A stretch of DNA of 64,000 nucleotides from Desulfuromonadales bacterium (GTDB taxonomy: Bacteria; Desulfobacterota; Desulfuromonadia; Desulfuromonadales; JAGXHI01): positions 1-64,000 of the forward strand of contig JAGXHI010000056.1 in assembly GCA_024636295.1 (NCBI GenBank), read 5' to 3'. The notes beneath the pieces are model-generated. The model was given only the letters and a program-made list of their open reading frames with translations. It did not search any database and had not been told where the DNA came from. Made by a program: the position numbers and the translations under genes. Numbering within the stretch: position 1 is the stretch's first letter; each line of letters starts with the position of its first letter. Positions 35,995-45,239 of this stretch are shown here, piece by piece.

Positions 35995-37565
35995 ACCCCG
36001 TTGTGACATTTTCCAACTCCTGGGATGACACAATTATCTCGGGTTATGCCGATCCAAAGGTTTACGTCGTACAGACTGCAACGAAAGTGATTCAGCGGTG
36101 TCTCCTCATGGCCACCGATCCCGGCGATCTCGTCCTCGACCCCACTTGCGGTTCCGGCACCACCGCCTACGTTGCCGAACAATGGGGGCGGCGCTGGATC
36201 ACCATCGATACTTCCCGCGTTTCACTTGCTTTAGCACGTGCCCGCATCATGGGAGCCCGCTATCCTTATTATCTCCTGGCGGACAGCCTCGAAGGTCAAC
36301 AGAAGGAAGCCGAAATTACCCGCACCCTTCCTTCCACCCAGCCGACCAATGGCAACATCCGTCACGGGTTCGTCTACGAGCGGGTGCCGCACATCACCCT
36401 GAAGTCGATTGCCAATAACGCCGAGATCGATGTCATCTGGGACAGGTTTCAGGAGAAACTAGAACCTCTGCGGGAGCAGCTCAACCAGAGTCTGGGCAAG
36501 AACTGGCAGGAATGGGACATCCCCCGCGAGGCGGACGCCAAATGGCCGGACGCGACCAAAAAGCTGCATTCCGACTGGTGGGAGCAGCGTATCGCCCGGC
36601 AGAAGGAAATCGACGCCTCCATCGCCGCCAAGGCCGAGCATGAATACCTCTACGACAAGCCCTACGAGGACAAAAAGAAAGTCCGCGTCGCCGGGCCATT
36701 CACGGTGGAGAGCCTCTCGCCGCATCGGGTTTTGACGGTCGGTGCGGATGACGAGCTGATTGATTCGGTGGCCGAGGCCAAGGAGGGGTTTGGGCAGGAG
36801 CGGGATTTTGTCCAGATGATCCTGGAAAACCTGAAAACCGCCGGAGTGCAGCAGGCCCACAAGGAAGACAAAATCAACTTCACCGCGCTCACTCCCTGGC
36901 CGGGTGATCTGATCTGCGCCGAGGGCCGGTTTGAGGATGCCGGTGGCGAAAAGCGCGCCGCCATCTTCATCGGTCCCGAGTTCGGAACCGTTTCCCGCCC
37001 CGATCTGGTGGCCGCCGCCCGCGAAGCTGGTGATGCCGGGTTTGACGTTCTTATCGCCTGCGCCTTTAACTACGACGCCCACTCCTCCGAATTCGACAAA
37101 CTCGGCCGCATCCCAGTCCTCAAGGCCCGCATGAACGCTGACCTGCACATGGCCGACGATCTCAAGAACACCGGCAAGGGCAACCTCTTCGTCATCTTCG
37201 GCGAGCCCGATATCGACATCCTCAATGTCGAAGGCGGACAGATCCAGGTCAAGGTCAACGGCGTCGACGTCTTCCATCCCAACACCGGCGAGGTACGCAG
37301 CGACGGCGCCGAAGGCATCGCCTGCTGGTTCATCGACACCGACTACAACGAGGAGTCATTTTTTGTCCGCCACGCATATTTCCTGGGGGCGAATGATCCG
37401 TACAAAGCGCTCAAGACAACCCTCAAGGCCGAGATCAACGAGGATGCCTGGGCGACTCTGAACAGCGACACCTCCCGACCCTTTGACAAGTCGAAGACGG
37501 GGCGCATCGCCGTAAAGGTGATCAATCACCTTGGGGATGAAGTGATGAAGGTGTTCAGGGTGTAA
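35995..37565 (+). pseudogene. Site-specific DNA methyltransferase (type III Mod-like), N-terminus lost
   Basis: The open frame enters from the intron and codes about 520 residues. DPTCGSGTTAYVAEQWGRRW is the SAM-binding motif I of beta-class N6-adenine/N4-cytosine methylases, preceded by YVVQTATKVIQRCLL and followed by a long C-terminal region (IRHGFVYERVPHITLKSIANN, HLGDEVMKVFRV) typical of a large type III-like Mod. The part that would hold the catalytic D/N-P-P-Y motif and the start codon is absent. Unless an upstream half is joined in trans, no active enzyme is made. The next gene starts three bases after the stop. Confidence 0.8.
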
Positions 37566-37568
37566 GGC

Positions 37569-40500
37569 ATGCAATTTATCAAGAATGGGCCTGATGTGCC
37601 CGAGCGACTCTTACAGGCACATGAAGACGGACGTGTGGTTTTCTTCTGTGGCGCTGGGATTTCCTACCCTGCTCGCTTGCCGGGGTTCAAGGGCCTGGTT
37701 CAGAGGCTCTATGCGGCGTTGGGAGAAACACCCAACCCCGTGCAGCAGGCCGCGATCAGGGCAAAGCAGTTCGATACAGCCATTAGTCTTCTGGAAACCG
37801 GAATCGTCGGCGGCCGTGCCATAGTGCGCCGGGCTCTGGCGGATATTCTCACCCCCGACCTAACCGCTCGAAACGCAACAGCAACCCACGAAGCGCTCCT
37901 TACGCTTGGCAAAAACCGGGAGGGGCGAACACGGCTGATCACCACTAACTTTGATCGGTTGTTCGAGGAAGTGATCGCCGCCAGGGATCTCAAGGTAGAG
38001 AGTTTTAAGGCGCCTTTACTGCCGGTACCCAAGAACCGCTGGGATGGGCTGGTGTACCTGCATGGCCTCATACCCGCGCCTCTCAACGACAACGAATTGG
38101 ACTGTTTGGTGGTGTCCAGTGGTGATTTCGGGCTCGCTTACCTGACTGAGCGCTGGGCTGCGCGTTTTGTCAGTGAACTGTTTCGCAACTACACCGTCTG
38201 CTTTATCGGCTATAGCATCAACGACCCAGTCCTGCGTTACATGATGGATGCCCTTGCCGCCGATCGTTTACTGGGAGAATCTCACCCAGAGATGTTCGCT
38301 TTCGGCAGCTATTCGAATGGCAAAGAAGGCGAATGCGCCAACGATTGGCGGGCGAAGAACGTTACGCCTATCCTCTACCGCGAGCACAACCGTCACACAT
38401 ACTTGCAAAAGACGTTACGCGCCTGGGCGAAGACATACCGAGATGGCGTTCAAGGAAAGGAACGCGTAGTCGTAGAGTGCGCCATGGCGCGTCCTTTGGC
38501 CAGTACGGAACAGGACGATTTCGTTGGCCGCCTGCTTTGGGCGCTGAGTGACCCGCGGGGCCTGCCTGCCAGGCGATTTGCCGATCTGGACCCGGTGCCC
38601 TCACTGGAGTGGCTGGGGCCTTTAAGCGAGGAACGTTATCAGCAGGCCGATCTTGTCCGATTTGGCGTGCAGCCCAAGACAATCACCGATGACAAACTTT
38701 CGTTCAGCCTGACTCGCCGGCCTTCTCCCTACGACCTATCCCCCCTAATGGTTCTCGTCGATGTTGGTGCGTACCGTGCCCGCTGGGATGACGTAATGCG
38801 ACATCTTGCGCGCTGGCTGTTACGCTACCTCGACGATCCTACACTATTGTTGTGGTTGGTTAAACGCGGCGGTCAACTGCATGAAGAGCTGGCCAGGAAT
38901 ATAGACGACCGGCTGAACGAGCTGGCCAAGCTCGAACGCGACGGCAACACGGATGAACTAAACCGAATCCGTACATATTCTCCAAAAGCCATTCCTCGCC
39001 CAATGATGCGCTCGTTGTGGCGCCTGCTGCTGACCGGGCGTTTGCGGGCTCGGGCACGCGAACTTGATCTCTATGACTGGCAGGTTCGTTTCAACTGCGA
39101 AGGCCTTACCACCACATCACGATTGGAATTGCGCGAAATTCTCACGCCGCGCGTGATGTTACGAGATCCGATCCGCTGGCCTGGAGACCATGACGACGAG
39201 AGTGAGCCTCAGCGGCTGAAAGATCTTGTCGAATGGGAAGTCGTGTTGTCTACGGACCACGTGCATTCCAGCCTGCGCGATTTGAAGGAGGAGCAGCTCT
39301 GGGCCGAGGTGCTGCCCGATCTCCTCACCGATTTCAGCGGCATGCTAAAAGACGCGCTGGACTTGATGCAGGAACTGGGCGGGGCGGATGCCACAAGCGA
39401 TCGGTCATACATGGCTCAGCCGTCGATCAGTGAGCATCCGCAGAACAAGGATTTTCGCGACTGGACAGTGCTGATCGAACTCACACGTGACTCCTGGCTT
39501 GCGGCGGCTGTGCGGTACCCTGATAGGGCCCGACTCGCTGCTGAGAGCTGGTGGCAAGTACCGTATCCACTGTTCAAGCGATTAGCATTCTTTGCCACCA
39601 GCCACGATAATCTCATTCCTCCGCGTCGTGCACTCGACTGGCTGTTGACCGACGATCACTGGTGGCTGTGGTCGGTGGAGACAGAGCGAGAGTCTATGCG
39701 CCTGCTCGTTGTTTTGGCGCCGAAACTGGATACCGACGATCTTGCCGAGTTGGAACAAGCCATACTTGCCGGACCACCGCGTGCCATGTTCATGGATGAC
39801 ATCGAACCTGATCGCTGGGCCCAAATCGTGGCACGGGAAATGTGGCTCAGGCTGGCCAAAATGGCCCAGACAGGAGCTTCTTTGCATCCCCCAGGCGAGG
39901 AGATGCTTCAAGAATTGTCTGGGCAATTCCCCGAATGGAGTTTGGCCGAAGACGAACGTGACGAATTTCCGGTTTGGATGGGCGGTGTACGCTGGGTTGG
40001 AGAAGGTGAAGGTGACCCTTGGCGCACGTTTGTCGCTACGCCGCGTCGTCGTCTGGAATTGATCGAGTGGCTAAAACAGCATCCGAGCAAAGATCACTGG
40101 CAGGAAGATGACTGGCGGCAGCGTTGCCGCGACCATTTTGCCACCACCGCCTGGGCTTTGCGTGCACTGGCACGAGAAGGCGAATGGTTGATTGATCGTT
40201 GGCGTGAGGCGTTGCAAGCATGGTCCGAAGAAAAAGATCACAAAAGGTCCTGGTATCACATGGGGACATTGATAGCCGATGCTCCCGATCATATGATCCA
40301 GACGCTCGCACATAGCATCAGTTGGTGGCTTAAGGCTATTGCAAAGACTTTCGAAGGCCATGAGAGGGAATTTTTGGTCATTTGCCGGCGAATTCTGGAT
40401 TTGAGTGAGCAAGACCGCGTTGACAATGAAGATCCCGTCTTCCGAGCCATTAATCATCCGGTAGGGCTCGTGGCACAATCGCTGCTCCAGTGGTGGTATC

Positions 40501-41384
40501 GCCAGTCGCTCGAAGATGGACAAGGTCTGCATGAGGCGCTTAATGTCATCTTCACCGAGATTTGCAATACGGACGTGGAGAAGTTCCGGCACGGCCGCGT
40601 TCTGCTAGCGGCGCATGTCATCACCTTATTCCGCGTGGATCGTACATGGGCTATACAACATCTCCTGCCGCTTTTTGACTGGCAGCATTCCGAAACCGAA
40701 GCGCGTGCAGCCTGGGAGGGCTTTCTTTGGTCACCACGTCTCTATCGACCTTTAATGGAGGTAATCAAACAACCGTTTCTCGAGACGGCACGACACTACA
40801 CGGCCCTCGGCGAACACGATGGTCAGTATGCTGCCCTGCTGACATTCGCTGCGCTCGATCCTGGTGATACTTTTAGTACGAAGGAACTGGCCCTTGCCAC
40901 GCGTACTCTGCCCTTAGATGGATTAGATGAGGCTGCTCAAGCACTGGTGCGCGGCCTGGAAGGAGCTGGCGACCAGTACTCTGATTATTGGAAGAACCGC
41001 GTGGTGCCGTATCTGCATTCGATTTGGCCAAAGTCGCGTGAGCATGTTTCCGGATCCATTAGTGAAAGTTTTGGGCGACTGTGTATTGCGACACAGGAAA
41101 ACTTTCCACGGGCATTCACAATGCTTAGTGCCTGGCTGCAGCCGATAGAACATCCCGGCTATCTGTTGAACCTTTTGCACAAAGCAGATATCTGCCAAAA
41201 ATTCCCGGAGCCTGCCTTGGACTTTCTGGACCGGGTCATTGGCGATCAACAACCATGGGGGCTGAGGCGATTTTTGAATGAGTGCTTACGTGCGATCAGA
41301 GACGCTGCGCCGGAGCTAATAGCAGACCAGAGATTTCAACGTCTTTTAGAGTATCTGCGCCGATCTGGGCAGGAGTTAACCTGA
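37569..41384 (+). CDS. Large SIR2-domain protein resembling anti-phage sirtuin Dsr1
   Basis: A 1271-residue protein. Residues 1-290 form a SIR2-like NADase domain: FFCGAGIS (GAG at 28-30) for NAD, TTNFD with Asn127 and YLHG with His165, the pair needed for NAD cleavage, then CFIGYSINDPVLRYMMDAL. The remaining about 950 residues are helical, Trp-rich and without a recognised enzyme motif, as expected for the sensor arm of defence-associated sirtuins. Such proteins deplete NAD when a phage component is sensed. Size and N-terminus resemble Dsr1; this is family recall, not a search. It starts three bases after the methylase stop and overlaps the helicase start by one base, so the genes form one operon. 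Confidence 0.75.
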   Translation: MQFIKNGPDVPERLLQAHEDGRVVFFCGAGISYPARLPGFKGLVQRLYAALGETPNPVQQAAIRAKQFDTAISLLETGIVGGRAIVRRALADILTPDLTARNATATHEALLTLGKNREGRTRLITTNFDRLFEEVIAARDLKVESFKAPLLPVPKNRWDGLVYLHGLIPAPLNDNELDCLVVSSGDFGLAYLTERWAARFVSELFRNYTVCFIGYSINDPVLRYMMDALAADRLLGESHPEMFAFGSYSNGKEGECANDWRAKNVTPILYREHNRHTYLQKTLRAWAKTYRDGVQGKERVVVECAMARPLASTEQDDFVGRLLWALSDPRGLPARRFADLDPVPSLEWLGPLSEERYQQADLVRFGVQPKTITDDKLSFSLTRRPSPYDLSPLMVLVDVGAYRARWDDVMRHLARWLLRYLDDPTLLLWLVKRGGQLHEELARNIDDRLNELAKLERDGNTDELNRIRTYSPKAIPRPMMRSLWRLLLTGRLRARARELDLYDWQVRFNCEGLTTTSRLELREILTPRVMLRDPIRWPGDHDDESEPQRLKDLVEWEVVLSTDHVHSSLRDLKEEQLWAEVLPDLLTDFSGMLKDALDLMQELGGADATSDRSYMAQPSISEHPQNKDFRDWTVLIELTRDSWLAAAVRYPDRARLAAESWWQVPYPLFKRLAFFATSHDNLIPPRRALDWLLTDDHWWLWSVETERESMRLLVVLAPKLDTDDLAELEQAILAGPPRAMFMDDIEPDRWAQIVAREMWLRLAKMAQTGASLHPPGEEMLQELSGQFPEWSLAEDERDEFPVWMGGVRWVGEGEGDPWRTFVATPRRRLELIEWLKQHPSKDHWQEDDWRQRCRDHFATTAWALRALAREGEWLIDRWREALQAWSEEKDHKRSWYHMGTLIADAPDHMIQTLAHSISWWLKAIAKTFEGHEREFLVICRRILDLSEQDRVDNEDPVFRAINHPVGLVAQSLLQWWYRQSLEDGQGLHEALNVIFTEICNTDVEKFRHGRVLLAAHVITLFRVDRTWAIQHLLPLFDWQHSETEARAAWEGFLWSPRLYRPLMEVIKQPFLETARHYTALGEHDGQYAALLTFAALDPGDTFSTKELALATRTLPLDGLDEAAQALVRGLEGAGDQYSDYWKNRVVPYLHSIWPKSREHVSGSISESFGRLCIATQENFPRAFTMLSAWLQPIEHPGYLLNLLHKADICQKFPEPALDFLDRVIGDQQPWGLRRFLNECLRAIRDAAPELIADQRFQRLLEYLRRSGQELT

Positions 41385-43456
41385 TGCTGTTCCGAATCGC
41401 CGATACCTTCACTGACAGTCTGGCCAAGCTCACCGGAGATGAGCAAAAGGCTGTCAAAACCACAGCCTTTGACCTGCAACTGAACCCGGCCAATCCCGGC
41501 ATGAGTTTCCATAAGCTCGACAAGGCCAGAGACAAGAATTTCTGGTCCGTTCGGGTCAGCAGCGACCTGCGCATCATCGTTCACAAAACCAAAGACAGCC
41601 TGCTCTTGTGCTACGTGGATCATCATGACCCCGCCTACCAATGGGCCAGTCGCCGCAAACTCGAAACACACCCCAAAACCGGCGCTGCCCAGATCGTTGA
41701 AATTAGAGAGACCATTCAAGAAATATCCGTTCCTGTCTATGTGCCGGTCGAATCCCCGGCTCCTCAAAAATTACCCCTTTTCCCAGAAATTGCTGCCGAA
41801 GAACTCCTCAGTTACGGCGTCCCTGAAGAATGGATCGAAGATGTTCGCGCGGCCACCGAGGATACGATCCTCGATTTAGCCGACCATTTGCCGAGCGAGG
41901 CCGCCGAGGCGTTGCTGGACTTGGCCATCGGTGTTAAACCCCAGGTCCCTGAGCCTGCCACAGCAGATATAAATCCTTTTGAGCATCCGGACGCGAAACG
42001 CCGCTTCCGCTTAATGACAAATGTGGAGGAACTGGAACAGGCTCTTGAATACCCATGGGAGAAATGGACGGTCTTCCTTCACCCGGCGCAGAGAGAGCTG
42101 GTGGAGAGAGATTACAGCGGCCCTGCCCGCGTTTCAGGATCTGCCGGAACAGGGAAAACGATCGTTGCCATCCATCGAGCCGTTCATCTGACGCGGTCAC
42201 ATCCGGAGGCGAGAGTCCTGCTGGCCACTTTCTCGGAATCTTTGGCGAGTTCCTTGCGGACCAAGTTGCGACGCCTTATAGGCAATGAACCACGGCTATG
42301 GGATCGTCTCGAGGTTCATGCCCTGGATACAGTGAGTGAGCGGCTTTTCAGTTCCAATTTCGGTAGGCAAAGGATTGCTGCGAGGGAAGAAATCAAGGTA
42401 CTTCTGGACCAGGCAGCGGGAGATGTGGATGGACACAATTTCACCTCCCGGTTTCTTCTTTCCGAATGGGAACAGGTGGTCGATGCATGGCAACTGCGTG
42501 ATTGGGCGGCATATAGAGATGTTGCCCGGCTGGGGAGGAAAACCAGGTTGCCGGAATCTCAACGAAGCCAGCTCTGGTCTATTTTCGAGCGGGTGCGGAA
42601 TGAGTTGAGAAATCAGGGGAAGGTCACTTACTCCGAAATTTTCACCAGGTTGTCAGATAGACTCGCTGAGAACAGACATCCGCCATTCGATTTTGCCGTC
42701 ATTGATGAGGCCCAGGATATAAGTGTTGCCCAGTTGAAATTCCTGGCGGCATTGGGGGCGGGTCGGGCGAACAGTCTGTTCTTTGCGGGTGACCTTGGCC
42801 AGAGGATCTTTCAGCAGCCATTCTCCTGGAATTCCCAGGGAGTTGATATCCGCGGGCGATCCCGAACTCTGCGGATCAACTACCGCACTTCCCACCAGAT
42901 CCGGAGACAGGCCGATCTGCTCCTCGGGCCAGAATTGGCCGACGTCGACGGGAACAAGGAAGACCGGCGAAGCACCATCTCAGTCTTTAACGGTCCGGAC
43001 CCGACGATAAAGGAATTCGACTCCGCTGATAAGGAGATTGAATATGTCGGCAGCTGGATCAAGGCGCGCTCAAACGAAGGATTAATGCCCCACGAATTTG
43101 GGGTTTTCGTCCGCTCAGGCAAAGAACTGGAGAGGGCCGAAGCGGCGGTTCAGTCCGCCAATCTGCCCCATGTAATTCTTGACGAGAAGGTCGAAACAAT
43201 CAGCGGGCACGCCGCAATCAGCACCATGCACCTCGCGAAAGGACTGGAATTTCGAGCCGTGGTCGTAATGGCCTGTGATGACGAAATCGTTCCACTCCAG
43301 GAGCGAATAGAAACCGTCGCGGATGATGCTGATTTGCAGGAAGTTTATGATACCGAGCGGCATCTTCTCTATGTCGCCTGCACCCGAGCACGTGATCATC
43401 TTCTCGTGACAAGCGGAGATTTTCCATCTGAGTTTTTGGAGGATTTGAGGGTTTAG
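41384..43456 (+). CDS. UvrD/Rep-like helicase with N-terminal RelE-like domain
   Basis: A 690-residue fusion. Residues 1-95 look like a RelE/ParE-type toxin fold: FHKLDKARDKNFWSVRVSSDLRIIVHK, a strand LLLCYVDHH and then AYQWASRRK. A linker leads to a superfamily 1 helicase: Walker A GSAGTGKT near residue 255, Walker B VIDEAQD, NYRTSHQIR, STMHLAKGLEF and YVACTRARDHL. The ATG shares its A with the TGA of the SIR2 gene (TGATG), a strong sign of coupled expression. No nuclease motif is evident. A toxin-like module on a DNA-tracking motor next to an NADase is a plausible defence effector or sensor, but this function is inferred. Confidence 0.8.
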   Translation: MLFRIADTFTDSLAKLTGDEQKAVKTTAFDLQLNPANPGMSFHKLDKARDKNFWSVRVSSDLRIIVHKTKDSLLLCYVDHHDPAYQWASRRKLETHPKTGAAQIVEIRETIQEISVPVYVPVESPAPQKLPLFPEIAAEELLSYGVPEEWIEDVRAATEDTILDLADHLPSEAAEALLDLAIGVKPQVPEPATADINPFEHPDAKRRFRLMTNVEELEQALEYPWEKWTVFLHPAQRELVERDYSGPARVSGSAGTGKTIVAIHRAVHLTRSHPEARVLLATFSESLASSLRTKLRRLIGNEPRLWDRLEVHALDTVSERLFSSNFGRQRIAAREEIKVLLDQAAGDVDGHNFTSRFLLSEWEQVVDAWQLRDWAAYRDVARLGRKTRLPESQRSQLWSIFERVRNELRNQGKVTYSEIFTRLSDRLAENRHPPFDFAVIDEAQDISVAQLKFLAALGAGRANSLFFAGDLGQRIFQQPFSWNSQGVDIRGRSRTLRINYRTSHQIRRQADLLLGPELADVDGNKEDRRSTISVFNGPDPTIKEFDSADKEIEYVGSWIKARSNEGLMPHEFGVFVRSGKELERAEAAVQSANLPHVILDEKVETISGHAAISTMHLAKGLEFRAVVVMACDDEIVPLQERIETVADDADLQEVYDTERHLLYVACTRARDHLLVTSGDFPSEFLEDLRV

Positions 43457-43858
43457 TCTTTACTGCGGCCAAAAAGATGTAATTTTTCCTCCCGCTGCCA
43501 GTCGCAATTGCCGTGGAAGACCATATCGCTCTTGTAGTAAGGACAGGAATTGAAAGGTGAACGGCAACAGGAAGGTTGGAAGGAAGCTATGGAGAAGGCA
43601 GAGACAAACCCATGGGAGATGGTCGAGCCCTCGGAGGGGGAGAGCGCTCGACCGGTTCCCGCCATGGGTTTACTCGTGATAAGGTAAAAAAGATGGTCTG
43701 TCACACTCAACCCAAGGACCCCTTCGACAGGTCCTTAGAACGTTAGTATTACCTCAGGTTATGACGAAGCAATTCCGCCATTCTTGAAGAGATCAATTTT
43801 TCTTACCTTCTTCTTCTTTCTTCTCCTCCCGCACGGGGAGGCTGCAGCTGTCGGAAAG
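43457..43858. other. Gap at the right edge of the defence island
   Basis: No firm gene. A 66-bp imperfect palindrome (43606-43671) and a smaller hairpin (AAGGACC at 43713, GGTCCTT at 43729) lie here. A 32-codon frame MEKAETNPWEMVEP starts at 43590 behind GGAAGG, and a minus-strand frame ends at 43453 with CPYYKSDMVFHGNCDW. Either could be a small or degraded gene, but support is weak. Confidence 0.4.
43606..43671. repeat. Large imperfect palindrome
   Basis: AAACCCATGG (43606-43615) pairs with CCATGGGTTT (43662-43671), and inside it GGTCGAGC (43621-43628) pairs with GCTCGACC (43646-43653). No T-run follows. It may be a mobile-element end or a cruciform at the island border. Confidence 0.6.
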
Positions 43859-43948
43859 TCAGGTCTGCATGCCCAGCCTGGGCAGGATCCAGCGGTTCAG
43901 TACAAACCATCCGGCGACGATGGCCAGCAGGATGAGAATTTCTTCCAT
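43859..43948 (-). CDS. Small single-pass membrane peptide (29 residues)
   Basis: The frame reads MEEILILLAIVAGWFVLNR then WILPRLGMQT and stop. An almost perfect Shine-Dalgarno AAAAAAGGAGG lies seven bases before the ATG. Residues 4-18 are a hydrophobic helix; the rest is basic with a Pro. It would be missed by length cut-offs. Similar tiny W-F-V-L-N-R / L-P-(R/K)-x-G proteins seem familiar from related genomes, but I cannot name a family. It lies about 100 bases after the BON gene on the same strand. Confidence 0.65.
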   Translation of the reverse strand: MEEILILLAIVAGWFVLNRWILPRLGMQT

Positions 43949-44050
43949 GGGAAAACCTCCTTTTTTATATATGTAAATATATATATCTTTGTCTGAGAAA
44001 GCAACCATTTCCGGGACGGGCGAAACGGCGAGAGGCCGGACCGGTGCGGA

Positions 44051-44710
44051 TCATCGGATCGTAAGCTCATTGGCCACCTCGACAACCCCCGGTGTATACC
44101 AGCAGTCCCTTTCCGCGGCATCCTTTTCCGTTTCCGAATTCACCTGACCCCGAAGGGTGACTTTGGCATCGTGGACCTCGGTGTGGAATTTTTTCGGATC
44201 GACCATGGGGTCTTTTTCCAGAATGATCTCGAGATTATCCTTCAGTTCCTCATCAGTGTCCTGGTCCGGCGGACTGACCACGATCAGGTTCCGCACCGAA
44301 GCGACGCCCGGACTCCACCAGCAGAGAACCTCACAGAGCCTGCGCTGTACAAGGGAGTGGACCGAGCCCCGGAGAAGAACGTCTCCGTCACGGGAGGTGT
44401 CGATCTCGATATGGTCCTCTTCGATGTTGCGCTCCTGGATGAGGGCATTGCGGAGACGCTGATTCAGTTCCGTGGCGCCCATGGAAGTCACTACAGGTAT
44501 CCTCAATCTATTTTCGATGTTTTTCACCCCGGTTACTTCTTCGGTCAGGCGCACCGCCCGGCGGATGGCGGCCACCGAGGGAACGGTACCGCTCAGCGAG
44601 ACAGCTCCGCCTTCCTCATCGATGGCAAGCTCGCTCAGGTCGAGGTTTACACGGGTATCGCGGGTGAGGGCGCTTTTGATTTTACGGACAAGTTCGGGAT
44701 CGGCACTCAT
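44051..44710 (-). CDS. Protein with three BON domains
   Basis: A 219-residue protein consisting of three BON domains (about 5-70, 78-145 and 150-219). Each shows the pattern V-x-L-x-G-x-V followed by A-x-x-x-x-G-V-x-x-V-x-N: SLSGTVPSV, LLRGSVHSL and TLRGQVNSE, with GVKNIENRL, GVASVRNLI and GVVEVANEL. BON domains bind lipid or other surfaces and occur in OsmY-like stress proteins. No signal peptide is present, so it may act in the cytoplasm. GGAGG is just upstream. The next gene upstream is a universal stress protein, which supports a stress role. Confidence 0.85.
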   Translation of the reverse strand: MSADPELVRKIKSALTRDTRVNLDLSELAIDEEGGAVSLSGTVPSVAAIRRAVRLTEEVTGVKNIENRLRIPVVTSMGATELNQRLRNALIQERNIEEDHIEIDTSRDGDVLLRGSVHSLVQRRLCEVLCWWSPGVASVRNLIVVSPPDQDTDEELKDNLEIILEKDPMVDPKKFHTEVHDAKVTLRGQVNSETEKDAAERDCWYTPGVVEVANELTIR

Positions 44711-44797
44711 GGCAAGCCTCCGGTTCTGAAATCGCGGGTCGGGTTCGACCGTTCCTTTTCAGTGTAGCGGGCCCGGAAAGCTTCTCAAGGAGTGGCT

Positions 44798-45223
44798 TCA
44801 GAACAGAAGGACAGGGCATCTTACCCGGTGCAGGACATAATTGGTCACAGAGCCGAAAAGCACATCGCGAATTTCCCCCTGGCCGCGGCGGCCCAGGATA
44901 ACGAGCTGGAAATCCTCTTCGTTGGCGACACGGGGAATGACCTCCCGGGGCGAACCGAATTCAAGACGCGTTTTCGTGGGCATCCCCGCCTCGGAGAAGA
45001 GGGTCTGCTGTTGCTTCAGAAGATTTTCTCCGGCTCTGCGGGCGGGCTCCCGCACCATCTCCACCTGAAAATCGGGAATCATGCGGTAGGCCAGTTTGTC
45101 GAAATCGACGACATGCAGCAAGGTCAGGAGAAAGGGAAAACGCTCCTTGTAGGAGATGATGGACTGAATGGTTCGGGCCGATGTCCCGGAGCCGTCAACG
45201 GGTACGAGAATCTTGACGTCCAT
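44798..45223 (-). CDS. Universal stress protein (UspA family)
   Basis: A 141-residue single Usp domain. The start VKILVPVDGS and the C-terminal ATP-binding pattern G-R-R-G-Q-G-(x)n-G-S-V-T-N-Y-V-L are complete, so this is probably an ATP-binding type. GGAGG lies upstream of the ATG. Functions in the family range from stress survival to regulation of transporters, and Usp genes often sit beside TRAP systems, as here. Confidence 0.9.
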   Translation of the reverse strand: MDVKILVPVDGSGTSARTIQSIISYKERFPFLLTLLHVVDFDKLAYRMIPDFQVEMVREPARRAGENLLKQQQTLFSEAGMPTKTRLEFGSPREVIPRVANEEDFQLVILGRRGQGEIRDVLFGSVTNYVLHRVRCPVLLF

Positions 45224-45239
45224 GAATCCTCCACGAAAT

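Noticed and set aside
43453..43710. 85-codon minus-strand frame ending CPYYKSDMVFHGNCDW
   Set aside because: No RBS or conserved domain could be assigned, and it overlaps the large palindrome. It may be a degraded gene, but support is too weak for a separate call.
43784..43996. 70-codon plus-strand frame with a hydrophobic start
   Set aside because: It is antisense to the 29-residue peptide, lacks an RBS and has low-complexity codons; the minus-strand peptide has a strong RBS.
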